The notes under the pieces were generated by a model. The model was not told the origin of the DNA. It saw only the letters and a list, made by a program, of their open reading frames with translations, and did no database searches. A program made the position numbers and the translations under genes. 64,000 nt of DNA from Flavobacterium sp. MC2016-06 (lineage in GTDB: Bacteria > Bacteroidota > Bacteroidia > Flavobacteriales > Flavobacteriaceae). Each line of letters begins with the position of its first letter. Position 1 is the first letter of the stretch. Positions 34,214 through 44,900 of this stretch are shown here, piece by piece. The DNA lies in NCBI RefSeq assembly GCF_009711165.2, contig NZ_WMID02000012.1, forward strand, positions 1 through 64,000, given 5' to 3'.

Positions 34214-35335
34214 TCAATCTCCTGATGACCATTTTACGACCTCATTATATAAAAGTACAAGATTTCCATCATCTTGCAGTTGTAGTTTTGCTCCAGGATA
34301 TTGGGCAGTGTTGCTACTCCAAATTGTGTTTACAATACTGCCTGCAGCGCTGGATCGACTTCCTTTAAGCACAAAATTACCGTTTGATTCTAAGGTACAG
34401 TTAGATTTGTATCTATAGGCAAATTGTCCAGCTTCCCACTTTATTGTATTATTGATTTCATCATAAATATATAGCAGACCATTATCAAAAAGTAATCGAT
34501 AATTACCATTAGGCGATCGTATAGCAAGAGTCCAGGGAATTAAATCAATTCTTTCTCCAGATGCTATAATTGATCTTATTGGAAACGGATACCACATATT
34601 TATTGACTTCATATCAATCGTAGACAAAACACTCATTTCATTTACACCAACTCCATTAGTTGTAAGAGATGCAGGAACATAATAATGCATTATCGACAGA
34701 GGATCATATTGGCTGTAATTGCTAGAATTACTTTTTTCGATAACATAAGCATCCACTTCTTCTTTAGACCATCCCATTAAATCCTCATAATACGCGTAAA
34801 CCTTAGGTAAATTCCATTTAATAGTTGATGCAGGATTTATGGTTTCATGATATAATCCTAGTGCATGTCCAAACTCATGAAGCACTTTTCTACTAACAGA
34901 AGATTCCTCACCAGTCAAAGGACCTAAACGCATAGATTGATGATCTGATACGCCGTAAACAGATAGCATTCCTAATTCTGACCAAGCGCCGGGTTTACCA
35001 ACATTAAAACCAATTCTTATATCGGCATATTCATCTTTAGATACATATTCAAATTTAAGATTGGCGTAATTGGTCCATATGCTGGCAAATCGTTTCACTT
35101 TTTCTTGAGCAGCTGTATCGCCATCTAAAAATTTTATTTTAATAGTTTGACCCGTTTGCCATCTCGGCCAGTCAATGATTGCTGCATCAGGTTTTGTAGT
35201 AAGGTTACTGGATGCATTTATAAAATCAAATGTGCACATGTCTATTTGTTCAGTAGTAGAATCGATTAAATCTTCTTTCTGATCGCAGGATGATAACATT
35301 ATTATTAAAACAATTAAAAGGCTTAATTTTTTCAA
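34214..35335 (-). CDS. Astacin-like zinc metalloprotease lipoprotein with bulb-type lectin tail
   Basis: The 373-residue protein has a lipoprotein signal (LSSC, Cys17), a zincin domain and a C-terminal beta domain. The zinc motif HEFGHALGLYHE (residues 153-164) with its final Glu, and the Met-turn SIMHYY (214-219), are the signatures of the astacin (M12A) group. The last 110 residues have three short repeats (LLFDNGLLYIYD, LESNGNFVLK, LQDDGNLVLL) typical of bulb-type mannose-binding lectins. It may therefore be a surface protease tethered to glycan-bearing substrates. It is on the opposite strand to two paralogous lipoprotein genes that flank it. Confidence 0.87.
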   Translation of the reverse strand: MKKLSLLIVLIIMLSSCDQKEDLIDSTTEQIDMCTFDFINASSNLTTKPDAAIIDWPRWQTGQTIKIKFLDGDTAAQEKVKRFASIWTNYANLKFEYVSKDEYADIRIGFNVGKPGAWSELGMLSVYGVSDHQSMRLGPLTGEESSVSRKVLHEFGHALGLYHETINPASTIKWNLPKVYAYYEDLMGWSKEEVDAYVIEKSNSSNYSQYDPLSIMHYYVPASLTTNGVGVNEMSVLSTIDMKSINMWYPFPIRSIIASGERIDLIPWTLAIRSPNGNYRLLFDNGLLYIYDEINNTIKWEAGQFAYRYKSNCTLESNGNFVLKGSRSSAAGSIVNTIWSSNTAQYPGAKLQLQDDGNLVLLYNEVVKWSSGD

Positions 35336-35477
35336 GAGTATTCATTTATAAATCATCTTGCAATTTACGCAACAAAAGATTCTCTTTCTTATTTGATTTA
35401 GCAATATGTCTTATAATGATGTAAAAATGTCTTATAAAGGCAATTGTGATTTGTTAGAACATTGTTTTTTTACAAAT

Positions 35478-35485
35478 TAATTTTG
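35478..35485 (+). promoter_or_regulatory. Promoter -7 element of the second lipoprotein gene
   Basis: TAATTTTG fits TAnnTTTG and lies 13 bases before the start codon. A TTTG (35450-35453) 24 bases upstream could be the -33 element, but the spacing is long. Confidence 0.4.
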
Positions 35486-35498
35486 TAAGTCAAATATT

Positions 35499-36302
35499 AT
35501 GAAAAAGGAGTTTGTTTGTTTTTTATCTGCTTTCCTATTTATTTTAAGTTCTTGTTCTAATGATATTCAAGAAAATTCTAAAGTGAATTTAATTTTACCA
35601 AAGACAATAAAATATATTAATATAGAGAAACCTTCTGAAAGTTTGATTAGTGCAATTACTTACGATGGAAATAAAATTGTTAGTATTAAAGATAAAAAGG
35701 AAAGAACTGATTTTATTTATGAAAACAATAGAATAGTTAAACAAATAAAATATAAGCTAGACGGAGAAAAGGAGACTAAACATAAAGAAACTTCGTATAA
35801 TTATTTAGATAATAAATTATATATAGTAGAGACATTTGTGAATTATAAGAAAACTAAATATATCTATAAATATATTGAGGATAACACAATTAGGAAAGAA
35901 ATATATGATTTTGATAATGATACAGGAAAAGAGTCTATAAGTGCAAAAAATGAAATCTTTACATTTATTAATGGCAATATAACAAAATCAGTTTATGATT
36001 GGGGTTACATAAATCTTATTAGTAATAGTTTTTATCAATACGACACTAACAATAACGTATTTAAAAATATTTTAGGCTTAAATTTATTATTAGATCAAGC
36101 AGATTTTGGCTCTGAAATAAATATTTCTTCAGCAAATAATATGAAAAGGCATGTTGTAGCGATGGAACATGGACCAGAAATTGCTTCGGAACCCTATGCT
36201 GATAATTTAGAATACGTATATAATAGTAAAGGTTATCCAATTAGAAAAACAACTTATGATTATGCTGGAAGAGAAACGGAGATAATTGAATACACATATT
36301 AA
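35499..36302 (+). CDS. Lipoprotein of unknown function, paralogue of 33340-34119
   Basis: The 267-residue protein has a lipoprotein signal (LSSC, Cys19) and the same repeat style and motif order as the protein at 33340, including the N-terminal LPK(T/K)I, YDGNK, and a late N-G-N-(I/M) turn, with more Lys and Ile. The two appear to be an old duplication that brackets the metalloprotease gene. No function is known. Confidence 0.72.
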   Translation: MKKEFVCFLSAFLFILSSCSNDIQENSKVNLILPKTIKYINIEKPSESLISAITYDGNKIVSIKDKKERTDFIYENNRIVKQIKYKLDGEKETKHKETSYNYLDNKLYIVETFVNYKKTKYIYKYIEDNTIRKEIYDFDNDTGKESISAKNEIFTFINGNITKSVYDWGYINLISNSFYQYDTNNNVFKNILGLNLLLDQADFGSEINISSANNMKRHVVAMEHGPEIASEPYADNLEYVYNSKGYPIRKTTYDYAGRETEIIEYTY

Positions 36303-36321
36303 TAAGCAAAATTTATTTTAG

Positions 36322-36352
36322 AAAAAACTGACAATCACTTGTCGGTTTTTTT
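36322..36352 (+). terminator. Intrinsic terminator
   Basis: AAAAAACTGACA and TGTCGGTTTTTT pair (one G-U), with a run of T. Confidence 0.75.
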
Positions 36353-36392
36353 ATTTCTAAAAAAAGTCGAAATTTACACAAAAACATAAACA

Positions 36393-37352
36393 ATGCAATT
36401 CAGAACTCAAGTCCCAATTTCGCCAAGTAATAATCAAATAGATTACAATTCTAAAATTGTTTCTTTAGGTTCTTGTTTTGCAGTAAATATGGCCGAGAAA
36501 CTCGATTATTTTAAATTTGATAATAGCTGTAATCCGTTTGGGATAATCTTTAATCCAGTTTCGATTGAGCGAATAATTAAAAGAGTGGTTGAGCAGGAAT
36601 TATTTACAGAAAAAGATGTTTTTTTTCATAATGAACAATGGCATTGTTATGAAGTTCATTCAGAATTATCACATTCAGATAAAGAAGAATTTCTCAATAA
36701 ATTGAATTTATTGGTAAAGGAATTTCATTATCAAATTATCAAATTTTCTCATTTAATTATTACCTACGGAACTTCGTGGATTTACAGAAATAACGAAAGC
36801 CAAGAAATTGTCGCGAATTGCCATAAAGTACCTCAAAAGCAGTTTTTAAAAGAATTATTATCGGTTGAAGTAATTGAGAAAAGCATTCAAAATACAATCA
36901 ATTTAATTCAAACAATAAATCCAAACGCACAGTTTATTTTTACCGTTTCGCCCGTGCGCCATATCAAAGATGGTTTTGTAGAAAATCAATTAAGTAAATC
37001 ACATTTATTTACGGCACTTCATCAAGTTTTAAAAACTCATAATTCACAACTCATAACTCATAACTATTTTCCATCGTACGAAATCATGATGGACGAACTT
37101 CGTGATTATCGTTTTTACAACGAAGATATGCTGCATCCAAACCAAGTTGCGATCGATTACATTTGGAAATGTTTCAGCGAAAATTTCATTACAGAAAATA
37201 GTATTTCAACAATGAAAGAAGTTGCCGAAATTCAGAAAGGATTAACCCACCGAAGTTTTAATCCAGAATCAGAACAGCATAAAGCTTTTTTGTCGAAACT
37301 ACATCAAAAAAGAACTATTTTAGAGCAAAAATGGTCTCATATTAAGTTTTAA
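36393..37352 (+). CDS. GSCFA domain protein
   Basis: The 319-residue protein carries the name-giving motif G-S-C-F-A (about residues 28-32) and a later HPN (LHPNQVAIDYIW). This fits an SGNH/GDSL-type hydrolase-like fold in which the Ser of GSCFA and a late Asp/His could act. There is no signal peptide. Its substrate is unknown. It lies on its own before the tamB-like gene on the same strand. Confidence 0.9.
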   Translation: MQFRTQVPISPSNNQIDYNSKIVSLGSCFAVNMAEKLDYFKFDNSCNPFGIIFNPVSIERIIKRVVEQELFTEKDVFFHNEQWHCYEVHSELSHSDKEEFLNKLNLLVKEFHYQIIKFSHLIITYGTSWIYRNNESQEIVANCHKVPQKQFLKELLSVEVIEKSIQNTINLIQTINPNAQFIFTVSPVRHIKDGFVENQLSKSHLFTALHQVLKTHNSQLITHNYFPSYEIMMDELRDYRFYNEDMLHPNQVAIDYIWKCFSENFITENSISTMKEVAEIQKGLTHRSFNPESEQHKAFLSKLHQKRTILEQKWSHIKF

Positions 37353-37489
37353 ATCATCATTTATCAGTAAAATTTTAGAATAATTGCGCGTAATTGTGTA
37401 AATTGTTGAGGTATATTTTTTACAAATTTGTAAATTGTATAAGACAACAATTTTAGCAACGCATTCTTCTAAACGTGTTTTATTGACGC

Positions 37490-40400
37490 ATGAATAAAAA
37501 AACAATTCATTTTCTAAAAAAAACACTTCGTGTACTGCTTTGGTGCGTAGTTTCGGTTGTCGCCTTGTTGTTACTTCTTACCATTTTAATTCAAATTCCG
37601 TCGATTCAAAATTATGCAAAAGACAAAGCGATTACGTATCTGCATAAAAAGATCAAAACCAAAGTTTCTTTAGACCGAATTGCTATCAATTTTCCCAAAG
37701 AAGTAGTTCTGGAAGGTTTCTATTTTGAAGATCAAAAAAAGGATACTTTATTGAGTGGGGAAAAATTGGAACTCGATGTAGATTTATTTAAATTGATAAG
37801 CAGCGAACTCGAAATAAATTCTATTGCGCTTAAAAATACAACCGCCAATATTTCTAGAAATAAAGACGGCGTTTTCAATTTCGATTATATCATAAAAGCA
37901 TTCGAATCTAAAGAAGAAAAACCTGCAGATCCAGATGCCAAACCATTTAAAATATCAGTAGTAAAAATTGATTTGGATAATATTAAATTCAATTTTAAAG
38001 ACGATTTGTCTAAGAATGACATTCGCGTTAAGCTGACTAATTTTGATACCAAATTTGAGAAATTTGATTTAGATAAAATGGATTTTGATATTCCAAATAT
38101 CAATTTAAACGGATTAAAAGTTATTTTGAATCAGGATTTGGTAGAGAAAATTGCTGAAGCTTCGGTGAAGACAGTTGACACGATTTCGAAACGACCAGAT
38201 TTTAAATTAAAACTGAATAAAATCAGTTTGTCTAAAATCGATATTTTATATGACAATAAAGATTCAAAACTAAATTCAGGTTTAGCTTTGGGAAATTTAG
38301 ATTTGAAGGTCAATAAAATCGACATGAAAAATCAGATGTTAGATTTTGATACTTTTCAATTAAAAAATCTAAAAGGAAATTTAAGATTAGGGGCAAAAGA
38401 CAAACAAATTAAAACACCAAATTTAGATACAACTGCAATTGCACAAACGGGCTGGAAGGCTAAAATTCAAAATGTTGATATACAAAATGTAGCTTTCAAA
38501 TTTGATGATATGCAGTCAAAACCAACTCAAAAAGGAATTGATTACAGCCATCTCGATTTGAATAAATTTAATCTTAATGCCGAGAAATTATATTATTCGA
38601 CCGATACGATTTCGGGAAATATAAAAACGTTTACGGTAAATGACAAAAGTGGTTTACAAATTCAATCTTTTAAAACTGATTTCTTTTACGGACCTAAAAA
38701 TGCGTATCTGAATAATTTGTATTTACGAACGCCACAAACACTTTTAAAAGACAAAATAAAGGTTCAATATCCGTCAATTGCAAAAGTTTCTAAGAATATT
38801 GAAACCTTAAATTTAGATGCCAATTTAAATCAATCAAAAGTTGGATTTAAAGACATTTTATTGTTTGTTCCCGATTTGAAAAAACAAGAAGTTTTCAGGA
38901 AAAATCCAAATGCAATTTTACTTTTGAATGCTCGCTTGAGCGGAAAAGTAAACGATCTTTCGATACAGCAATTTGATATGAGCGGACTCGGAACAACCAA
39001 AGTTTCGCTTTCGGGAAAAATAAAAGGAATGCCAAATGTCGACAAATCTTATTTTGATTTGAATATCAAAAAGATGTCAAGTTCGGCTAAAGATGTTTTG
39101 ACTTTTGTACCAAAAGGAACAATTCCTAATAACATTCAATTACCTTCTCAATTTAATGTTCAAGGAAAATTTAAAGGATCTATTCAGAATTTCAAAACCA
39201 ATCTTACTTTAAACAGCAGTTTCGGAAATGCGAAGGTTGATGCTTTGTTTGATCAAAGAATTAAGAAATCAGAGAAATACGATGCGCAGGTTTATTTATT
39301 GAATTTTGATTTAGGCCGATTAATTAAAAATGATTCGATTGGAAAAATTACGCTTAAAGCGAATGTAAAAGGAAAAGGTTTAGACCCAAAAACGGCGCAG
39401 GCACATTTGGATGGAATTATTCAAAAAGCTGAATTCAATAAATATACCTACAAAGATTTAGCTTTAAATGGAAATATTAAAAATGGAGCTTTTGATGTAA
39501 AATCGGGAATGAAAGATCCAAATTTGAATTTTGAATTGGTTGCCAGCGGCAGTACAAAAGAGAAATATCCGTCGGGAAAAATAAAATTAAACTTAGATAT
39601 TGCCGATCTCGAAAAACTAAATCTTCATGCCGGCCCATTAAAACTTCGTGGCAATGTTGATGCCGATATCGCTAATAGTAATCCTGATTTTTTAAACGGA
39701 AAAGTGTTCTTGTCGAATATTCAAATCCTGCAGAAAGCAGAACCAATTGTTTTAGATTCTATTAGAATAATTGCTGTTGCAGATCAAAATCATAATAATA
39801 TTAAAGTTTCTTCTCAATTTTTGAAAGCAGAAATTGATGGAAAATACAAACTGACAACGCTTTCGAATAGTTTGACAAAATCACTTTCAAAATATATTGA
39901 TTTACAAACACCAACAACAAAAGCAACTTCAGATGAGCAGATTGTAAATTTTAGTTTAAGTGTTGATAACGATCCAATTTTGTTTCAATTAGTTCCAAAT
40001 CTTACAGGTTTAGAGCCAATAAAAATTACAGGAAAATACAATAGTGTTGCCGATTCTTTAGAAATAAAAGGAACGATTCCGAGAATTGTCTACGCTGGAA
40101 ATACCATTTCTGATGGAAAAATAAATATTGAAGCCAAAGAAAATGCGCTAGAATATCAAATTTCTGTAGCAACAGTTGAAAGTAGTTCTTTAAAGATTCC
40201 GTTTACAAGTGTAACCGGTAAAGTAGAAAACAATATTCTTTCGTATGCTTTAGAAGTTAAAGATGCAAAAGAAAAACAACAGTATTTTATTGCTGGAGAA
40301 TTACTTCATGATAAAGATAAAAATGTTGTAAAATTTGATGCAGAAAACTTCATTTTGAATTATGATAAGTGGAATATTGATGCTGATAATTCGATAGAAT

Positions 40401-42586
40401 TTGGAGCTAAAAGATTGTACGTAAATAAGTTTTTCTTAGAAAATTCTGGAAATCAACTCAAAATACAATCAGAAGGAAATCAAGATAATGCGCCTTTAAA
40501 ATTAGAATTTGTAAACTTCAAAATCGAAACCATTTTAAACATGGTTAAAAAAGACGAATTGTTGATGCAAGGTTTAATAAACGGTTCTGTTTTGGCCGAT
40601 AACGTAATGACCAAACCAACGTTTACATCGGATTTAAAAATAGATAAGTTTGCTTTTAAAGGAGAACCTGTTGGCGATATTGCTGTAAAAGTAGACAATA
40701 AAACCGATAATACATTAAACGCAAATGTTACTTTAACGGGAGAAGGAAATGACGTAAATCTTACTGGAGATTATAAAATAGATGCTGGAACTTTTGATTT
40801 TGATGTTGCCATAAATAAACTGTACATAAAAAACATTCAAGGTTTTAGTATGGGAAATATCAAAGACGGAACAGGCTTTTTAGCAGGCAATTTTAAAGTT
40901 ACAGGAAATACAGATGCACCAAAAATAAACGGTGAATTGAATTTTAATGATGCAGGTTTTAGAGTTACACAGCTCAATTCTTATTTTAAAACTAATAATG
41001 AGAAAATAACTTTTAATAACGAATCGATTTCATTTGATAAATTTTCTCTTTTTGATGAAAATGATAATGAATTATTTGTAGATGGAAACATTCAATCGGC
41101 AGATTTTAGAAATTTTAATTTTGCATTAGTTGTTCAAGCAGATGATTTTAGAGCCATTCATTCTAAAGAAAAAGACAATGATTTGTTTTACGGAGATTTG
41201 TTTTTGGATACTAAATTAAACGTAAAAGGAAATCTGGAAAGTCCGGTTATCGATGGAACAATTAAAATAAAGAATGAAACCAAATTTACGGTTGTTTTAC
41301 CACAATCAGATCCTTCAATTGCAGATCGCGAAGGAATTGTAGAGTTTGTTGACGAGGATAATATGTATTTGAAACAAACCGTTGCAATGCAGAATAAACT
41401 CAATCAAGCGGAGTTGAAAGGTATGGATGTAAATGTCGCGATTACAATCGACAAAGAAGCCGAATTGACTTTGGTAATTGATAAAGGAAATGGTGATTAT
41501 TTAAATCTAAAAGGTGAAGCACAACTTGTAGGAGGAATTGACAAATCTGGAAAAACGACACTAACTGGTAAATACGAGTTTTCGGATGGTGCTTATGAAA
41601 TGAATTTTAATGCCATTCGAAGAAAATTTAATATTCAGAAAGGAAGTTCGATTACCTGGAACGGCGAACCAACTATGGCAACTTTAAATATTACGGCTAT
41701 TTATAAAACCAATGCAGCGCCAATAGATTTACTTGGTACTCAATTGTCGGGAAAAACGGCGACAGAGAAAAACATCTACAAACAAAAGCTTCCTTTTCAG
41801 ACTTTATTAAAAATGAATGGAGAATTATTGAAACCTGAAATTTCGTTTGATATTGTGCTGCCAGAAGGCAATTATGATGTTTCTTCAAATGTGGTTGATG
41901 ATACGCAAGCAAAATTAAAACAATTGCAGCAAGATCCTGCAGAATTAAACAAACAGGTTTTTGCACTGTTATTATTAAACAGATTTGTAGGCGAAAATCC
42001 GTTTGCGAGCGAAAGCGGCGGCACAAGTGCCGAAACTTTAGCCAGACAAAGTGTGAGCAAAATATTATCACAGCAGTTAAACGATTTGGCTGGCGAATTG
42101 ATAACAGGAGTGCAGCTAGAATTTGATTTAGAATCTACAGAAGATTACACTACTGGAACAATGGAAAACAGAACAGACTTAAATGTTGCTGTTTCTAAAA
42201 AACTACTTGATGATCGATTGAAAGTTACTGTAGGAAGCAGTTTTGCTGTTGAAGGTCAAGAACGCGCCAACGAAGAAACTACCAATATTGCAGGCGACGT
42301 TGCTTTAGATTATCAGCTTACGAAAGACGGACGCTATATAGTGCGTGCGTACAGAAAAAATCAATATCAAGTTGCTGTTGAAGGACAGGTTGTAGAAACA
42401 GGTGTAGCTTTTGTGATTACGATGAGTTACAATAAATTTCGAGAACTTTTTCATCGTACCGAAGCTGAAAAACAATTGATAAAAGAAGAAAAAGTTCGCA
42501 AAGAGAGACTAAAAAAGAAAGAAAAAGAAGAGAAGGAAAAACAAGAAAATCAACCAGAAATTGAAGGAAATGAACAAAAAACATAG
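37490..42586 (+). CDS. TamB-like translocation and assembly module protein
   Basis: The 1698-residue protein has an N-terminal membrane anchor (about 10-33), then a very long stretch of beta-strand repeats (AsmA-like N-terminal part, about 40-200) and a C-terminal TamB (DUF490) domain (about 1250-1640). TamB-like proteins form a periplasm-spanning groove between the membranes and help assemble outer-membrane proteins or move lipids. The last 30 residues are Lys/Glu-rich. The stop overlaps the start of the tamL gene by 17 bases, so the partners are translated together. Confidence 0.92.
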   Translation: MNKKTIHFLKKTLRVLLWCVVSVVALLLLLTILIQIPSIQNYAKDKAITYLHKKIKTKVSLDRIAINFPKEVVLEGFYFEDQKKDTLLSGEKLELDVDLFKLISSELEINSIALKNTTANISRNKDGVFNFDYIIKAFESKEEKPADPDAKPFKISVVKIDLDNIKFNFKDDLSKNDIRVKLTNFDTKFEKFDLDKMDFDIPNINLNGLKVILNQDLVEKIAEASVKTVDTISKRPDFKLKLNKISLSKIDILYDNKDSKLNSGLALGNLDLKVNKIDMKNQMLDFDTFQLKNLKGNLRLGAKDKQIKTPNLDTTAIAQTGWKAKIQNVDIQNVAFKFDDMQSKPTQKGIDYSHLDLNKFNLNAEKLYYSTDTISGNIKTFTVNDKSGLQIQSFKTDFFYGPKNAYLNNLYLRTPQTLLKDKIKVQYPSIAKVSKNIETLNLDANLNQSKVGFKDILLFVPDLKKQEVFRKNPNAILLLNARLSGKVNDLSIQQFDMSGLGTTKVSLSGKIKGMPNVDKSYFDLNIKKMSSSAKDVLTFVPKGTIPNNIQLPSQFNVQGKFKGSIQNFKTNLTLNSSFGNAKVDALFDQRIKKSEKYDAQVYLLNFDLGRLIKNDSIGKITLKANVKGKGLDPKTAQAHLDGIIQKAEFNKYTYKDLALNGNIKNGAFDVKSGMKDPNLNFELVASGSTKEKYPSGKIKLNLDIADLEKLNLHAGPLKLRGNVDADIANSNPDFLNGKVFLSNIQILQKAEPIVLDSIRIIAVADQNHNNIKVSSQFLKAEIDGKYKLTTLSNSLTKSLSKYIDLQTPTTKATSDEQIVNFSLSVDNDPILFQLVPNLTGLEPIKITGKYNSVADSLEIKGTIPRIVYAGNTISDGKINIEAKENALEYQISVATVESSSLKIPFTSVTGKVENNILSYALEVKDAKEKQQYFIAGELLHDKDKNVVKFDAENFILNYDKWNIDADNSIEFGAKRLYVNKFFLENSGNQLKIQSEGNQDNAPLKLEFVNFKIETILNMVKKDELLMQGLINGSVLADNVMTKPTFTSDLKIDKFAFKGEPVGDIAVKVDNKTDNTLNANVTLTGEGNDVNLTGDYKIDAGTFDFDVAINKLYIKNIQGFSMGNIKDGTGFLAGNFKVTGNTDAPKINGELNFNDAGFRVTQLNSYFKTNNEKITFNNESISFDKFSLFDENDNELFVDGNIQSADFRNFNFALVVQADDFRAIHSKEKDNDLFYGDLFLDTKLNVKGNLESPVIDGTIKIKNETKFTVVLPQSDPSIADREGIVEFVDEDNMYLKQTVAMQNKLNQAELKGMDVNVAITIDKEAELTLVIDKGNGDYLNLKGEAQLVGGIDKSGKTTLTGKYEFSDGAYEMNFNAIRRKFNIQKGSSITWNGEPTMATLNITAIYKTNAAPIDLLGTQLSGKTATEKNIYKQKLPFQTLLKMNGELLKPEISFDIVLPEGNYDVSSNVVDDTQAKLKQLQQDPAELNKQVFALLLLNRFVGENPFASESGGTSAETLARQSVSKILSQQLNDLAGELITGVQLEFDLESTEDYTTGTMENRTDLNVAVSKKLLDDRLKVTVGSSFAVEGQERANEETTNIAGDVALDYQLTKDGRYIVRAYRKNQYQVAVEGQVVETGVAFVITMSYNKFRELFHRTEAEKQLIKEEKVRKERLKKKEKEEKEKQENQPEIEGNEQKT

Positions 42587-44885
42587 CAATATAGAAACAC
42601 GTTTTGCGAGGTATTTTATACTGCTGTCCTTATTTTTTGTTTTTGGATGCAGTAACACAAAATACCTGCCAGAAGGCGAATTATTATATACAGGAGGTTC
42701 TGTAACGGTAAAAGATTCTATTATAAAAAAGAAGGATAGAAAAGCGCTGGAGAACGAACTCGAAGCTTTATTACGTCCAAAACCCAACAAACAAATATTA
42801 GGATTAAAACCAAAATTGTGGATTTACAATATTGCCGGCGAACCTAAAAAGCAAAAAGGAATAAGATATTGGTTAAGAACAAAAGTGGGAGAACCGCCTG
42901 TACTTTTTAGTAAAGTTGATTTAGATTATAATGCATCAGTTTTACGAAATTTTACAGAAAACCGTGGGTATTTTAAAACCAGAGTAAGCGCAGATTCTAC
43001 CGTGAGCAACAAAAGAGCAACGGCAGAATATACAGTTGTTCCTAAAAAGCAATACATTATAAAAAGCGTTACTTTTCCAGACGACTCTCTAAAGATGTCA
43101 AAAATAATTGCCAGATCAAGCCGTCGAAGTTTGTTGAAAGTAGGGAAACCATATGATTTGGATCTTGTAAAAGCAGAGAGAGAACGAATCGACGCTCGAT
43201 TAAAAGAAAAAGGATATTATTACTTTAATCCAGATTATATTTTGGCTAAAGTGGATAGTAGTAAAGGCGATCACGAAGTTAAAATTAGATTGGTTATAAA
43301 AGATGAAGCACCAGCAAAAGCATTAACGGCTTATAAGATTGGAAATATATTTGTTTACCCAAATTATTCGTTCTCAAACGATAGTGCTGTGTATCGCAAA
43401 AAAGATATACAGCAGTACAAAGATTTTACAATTATTGATACAGGATATACTTTTAAACCAAGAGTTTATGATAGAACGATTTATTTTAAAAAGGGTGATT
43501 TATACAACAGAAAAGATCATAATTTGACCCTAAACCGTTTTGTCAATCTAGGAACTTTCAATTTTGTAAAAAATGAATTTAAAGAATCTGATAGTATACC
43601 AAATACGCTTGATTCGTATTATTATCTAACACTTTTACCTAAAAAATTTATTCGTTTTGAAGTTGTTGGTAAAACCAATTCTGCCAGTTATACAGGAACA
43701 GAAGTAAATGTAAATTGGAATAATAGAAACCTTTTTCACGGTGCAGAATTGTTTACCGTTTCTGTTTTTGGCGGTGCTGATTTTCAGCTTGGAGGAGCAA
43801 ACAAAGGAAAAAATATTTACAAATTAGGAGCAGAAACCAGTTTGACCTGGCCTCGATTTATAACGCCTTTTCATATTGAAGGAAACAGCGAATTTGTTCC
43901 TAAAACCAAAGCTACTTTACGATACGAATATCAGAAGAGAACGCAGTTGTATGCGCTAAATTCATTCACGACTTCATTTGGTTATTTGTGGAAAGAAAAC
44001 ATCAGAAAAGAACATCAATTGAATGTAATAGATATTACTTATGTGAGTCCAAATCATGTAACTCCCGAATATTTAGCAGATATTGAGCAAGATGCATCAT
44101 TAGGAAAAGTAATTGAAAAACAATTGATTTTTGGACCAACTTACAATTACACCTACACCAATACAATGCAAAAGCGTAAAAAAAATACGTTTTATTTTAA
44201 TGGAGAAATTGATTTGGCGGGAAATATTACGGGATTAGTGACAGGCGCAAATATCAAGAAAAACGATACCATAAAAATATTTGATGTTCCTTTTAGCCAA
44301 TATGTTAAGCTAAAAACAGATTTTAGACATTATTTAAAATTAGGTAAAGAAAGTCAGTTAGCGAGCCGACTTATTCTTGGTGTTGGATATGCTTACGGAA
44401 ATTCAAACTCATTGCCGACATCTAAACAATTTGTTGTGGGCGGAACAAATAGTATTCGTGCTTTTAGAGCAAGATCTTTAGGTCCGGGAAGTTATCAAGC
44501 AACAGAAACTACAAGTGATTATGTACCAGATCAGTCTGCCGATTTAAAATTAGAATTTAATACCGAATATCGAGCGAAATTGTTCAGTATTGTTAGAGGT
44601 GCGTTATTTATTGATGCAGGAAATATTTGGCTTTTAAATGCCGATCCAAGTAGACCTGGTGCAGAAATTAGCAAAGATTTCATGAAACAAATTGCAGTTG
44701 GAGCCGGAGCAGGATTGCGTTTTGATTTATCATTCTTGGTTTTGAGAACCGATTTGGCTTTCCCACTAAGGATTCCATATTTGCCTGAAGGTCAAAGATG
44801 GGTAATTGACGATATTAATTTTGGAAGCGGCCCTTGGCGAAAAGACAACTTGATCTTGAATATCGCTATTGGATATCCTTTTTAA
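42570..44885 (+). CDS. BamA/TamA-family outer-membrane protein (TamL-type lipoprotein)
   Basis: The protein (771 residues from the ATG at 42570) has a lipoprotein-type signal (FVFGC, then SNTKYLPEGE), POTRA-like domains (about 80-330) and a C-terminal Omp85 barrel ending in a typical terminal strand (LNIAIGYPF). The in-frame TTG at 42561 is possible but the ATG is preferred. It is the outer-membrane partner of the TamB-like protein just upstream. In Bacteroidota the TamA homologue is often a lipoprotein, called TamL, which fits here. A palindromic repeat follows the stop. Confidence 0.92.
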   Translation: MNKKHSNIETRFARYFILLSLFFVFGCSNTKYLPEGELLYTGGSVTVKDSIIKKKDRKALENELEALLRPKPNKQILGLKPKLWIYNIAGEPKKQKGIRYWLRTKVGEPPVLFSKVDLDYNASVLRNFTENRGYFKTRVSADSTVSNKRATAEYTVVPKKQYIIKSVTFPDDSLKMSKIIARSSRRSLLKVGKPYDLDLVKAERERIDARLKEKGYYYFNPDYILAKVDSSKGDHEVKIRLVIKDEAPAKALTAYKIGNIFVYPNYSFSNDSAVYRKKDIQQYKDFTIIDTGYTFKPRVYDRTIYFKKGDLYNRKDHNLTLNRFVNLGTFNFVKNEFKESDSIPNTLDSYYYLTLLPKKFIRFEVVGKTNSASYTGTEVNVNWNNRNLFHGAELFTVSVFGGADFQLGGANKGKNIYKLGAETSLTWPRFITPFHIEGNSEFVPKTKATLRYEYQKRTQLYALNSFTTSFGYLWKENIRKEHQLNVIDITYVSPNHVTPEYLADIEQDASLGKVIEKQLIFGPTYNYTYTNTMQKRKKNTFYFNGEIDLAGNITGLVTGANIKKNDTIKIFDVPFSQYVKLKTDFRHYLKLGKESQLASRLILGVGYAYGNSNSLPTSKQFVVGGTNSIRAFRARSLGPGSYQATETTSDYVPDQSADLKLEFNTEYRAKLFSIVRGALFIDAGNIWLLNADPSRPGAEISKDFMKQIAVGAGAGLRFDLSFLVLRTDLAFPLRIPYLPEGQRWVIDDINFGSGPWRKDNLILNIAIGYPF

Positions 44886-44900
44886 GAGATTTGTTTGTTT

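Noticed and set aside
41697..42071. Open frames on the minus strand inside the tamB-like gene
   Set aside because: They lie opposite a well-supported long gene and show no family motifs.
42561..42569. TTG start for the TamL-type gene
   Set aside because: An ATG nine bases downstream gives a normal lipoprotein signal and a shorter overlap with the tamB-like gene.
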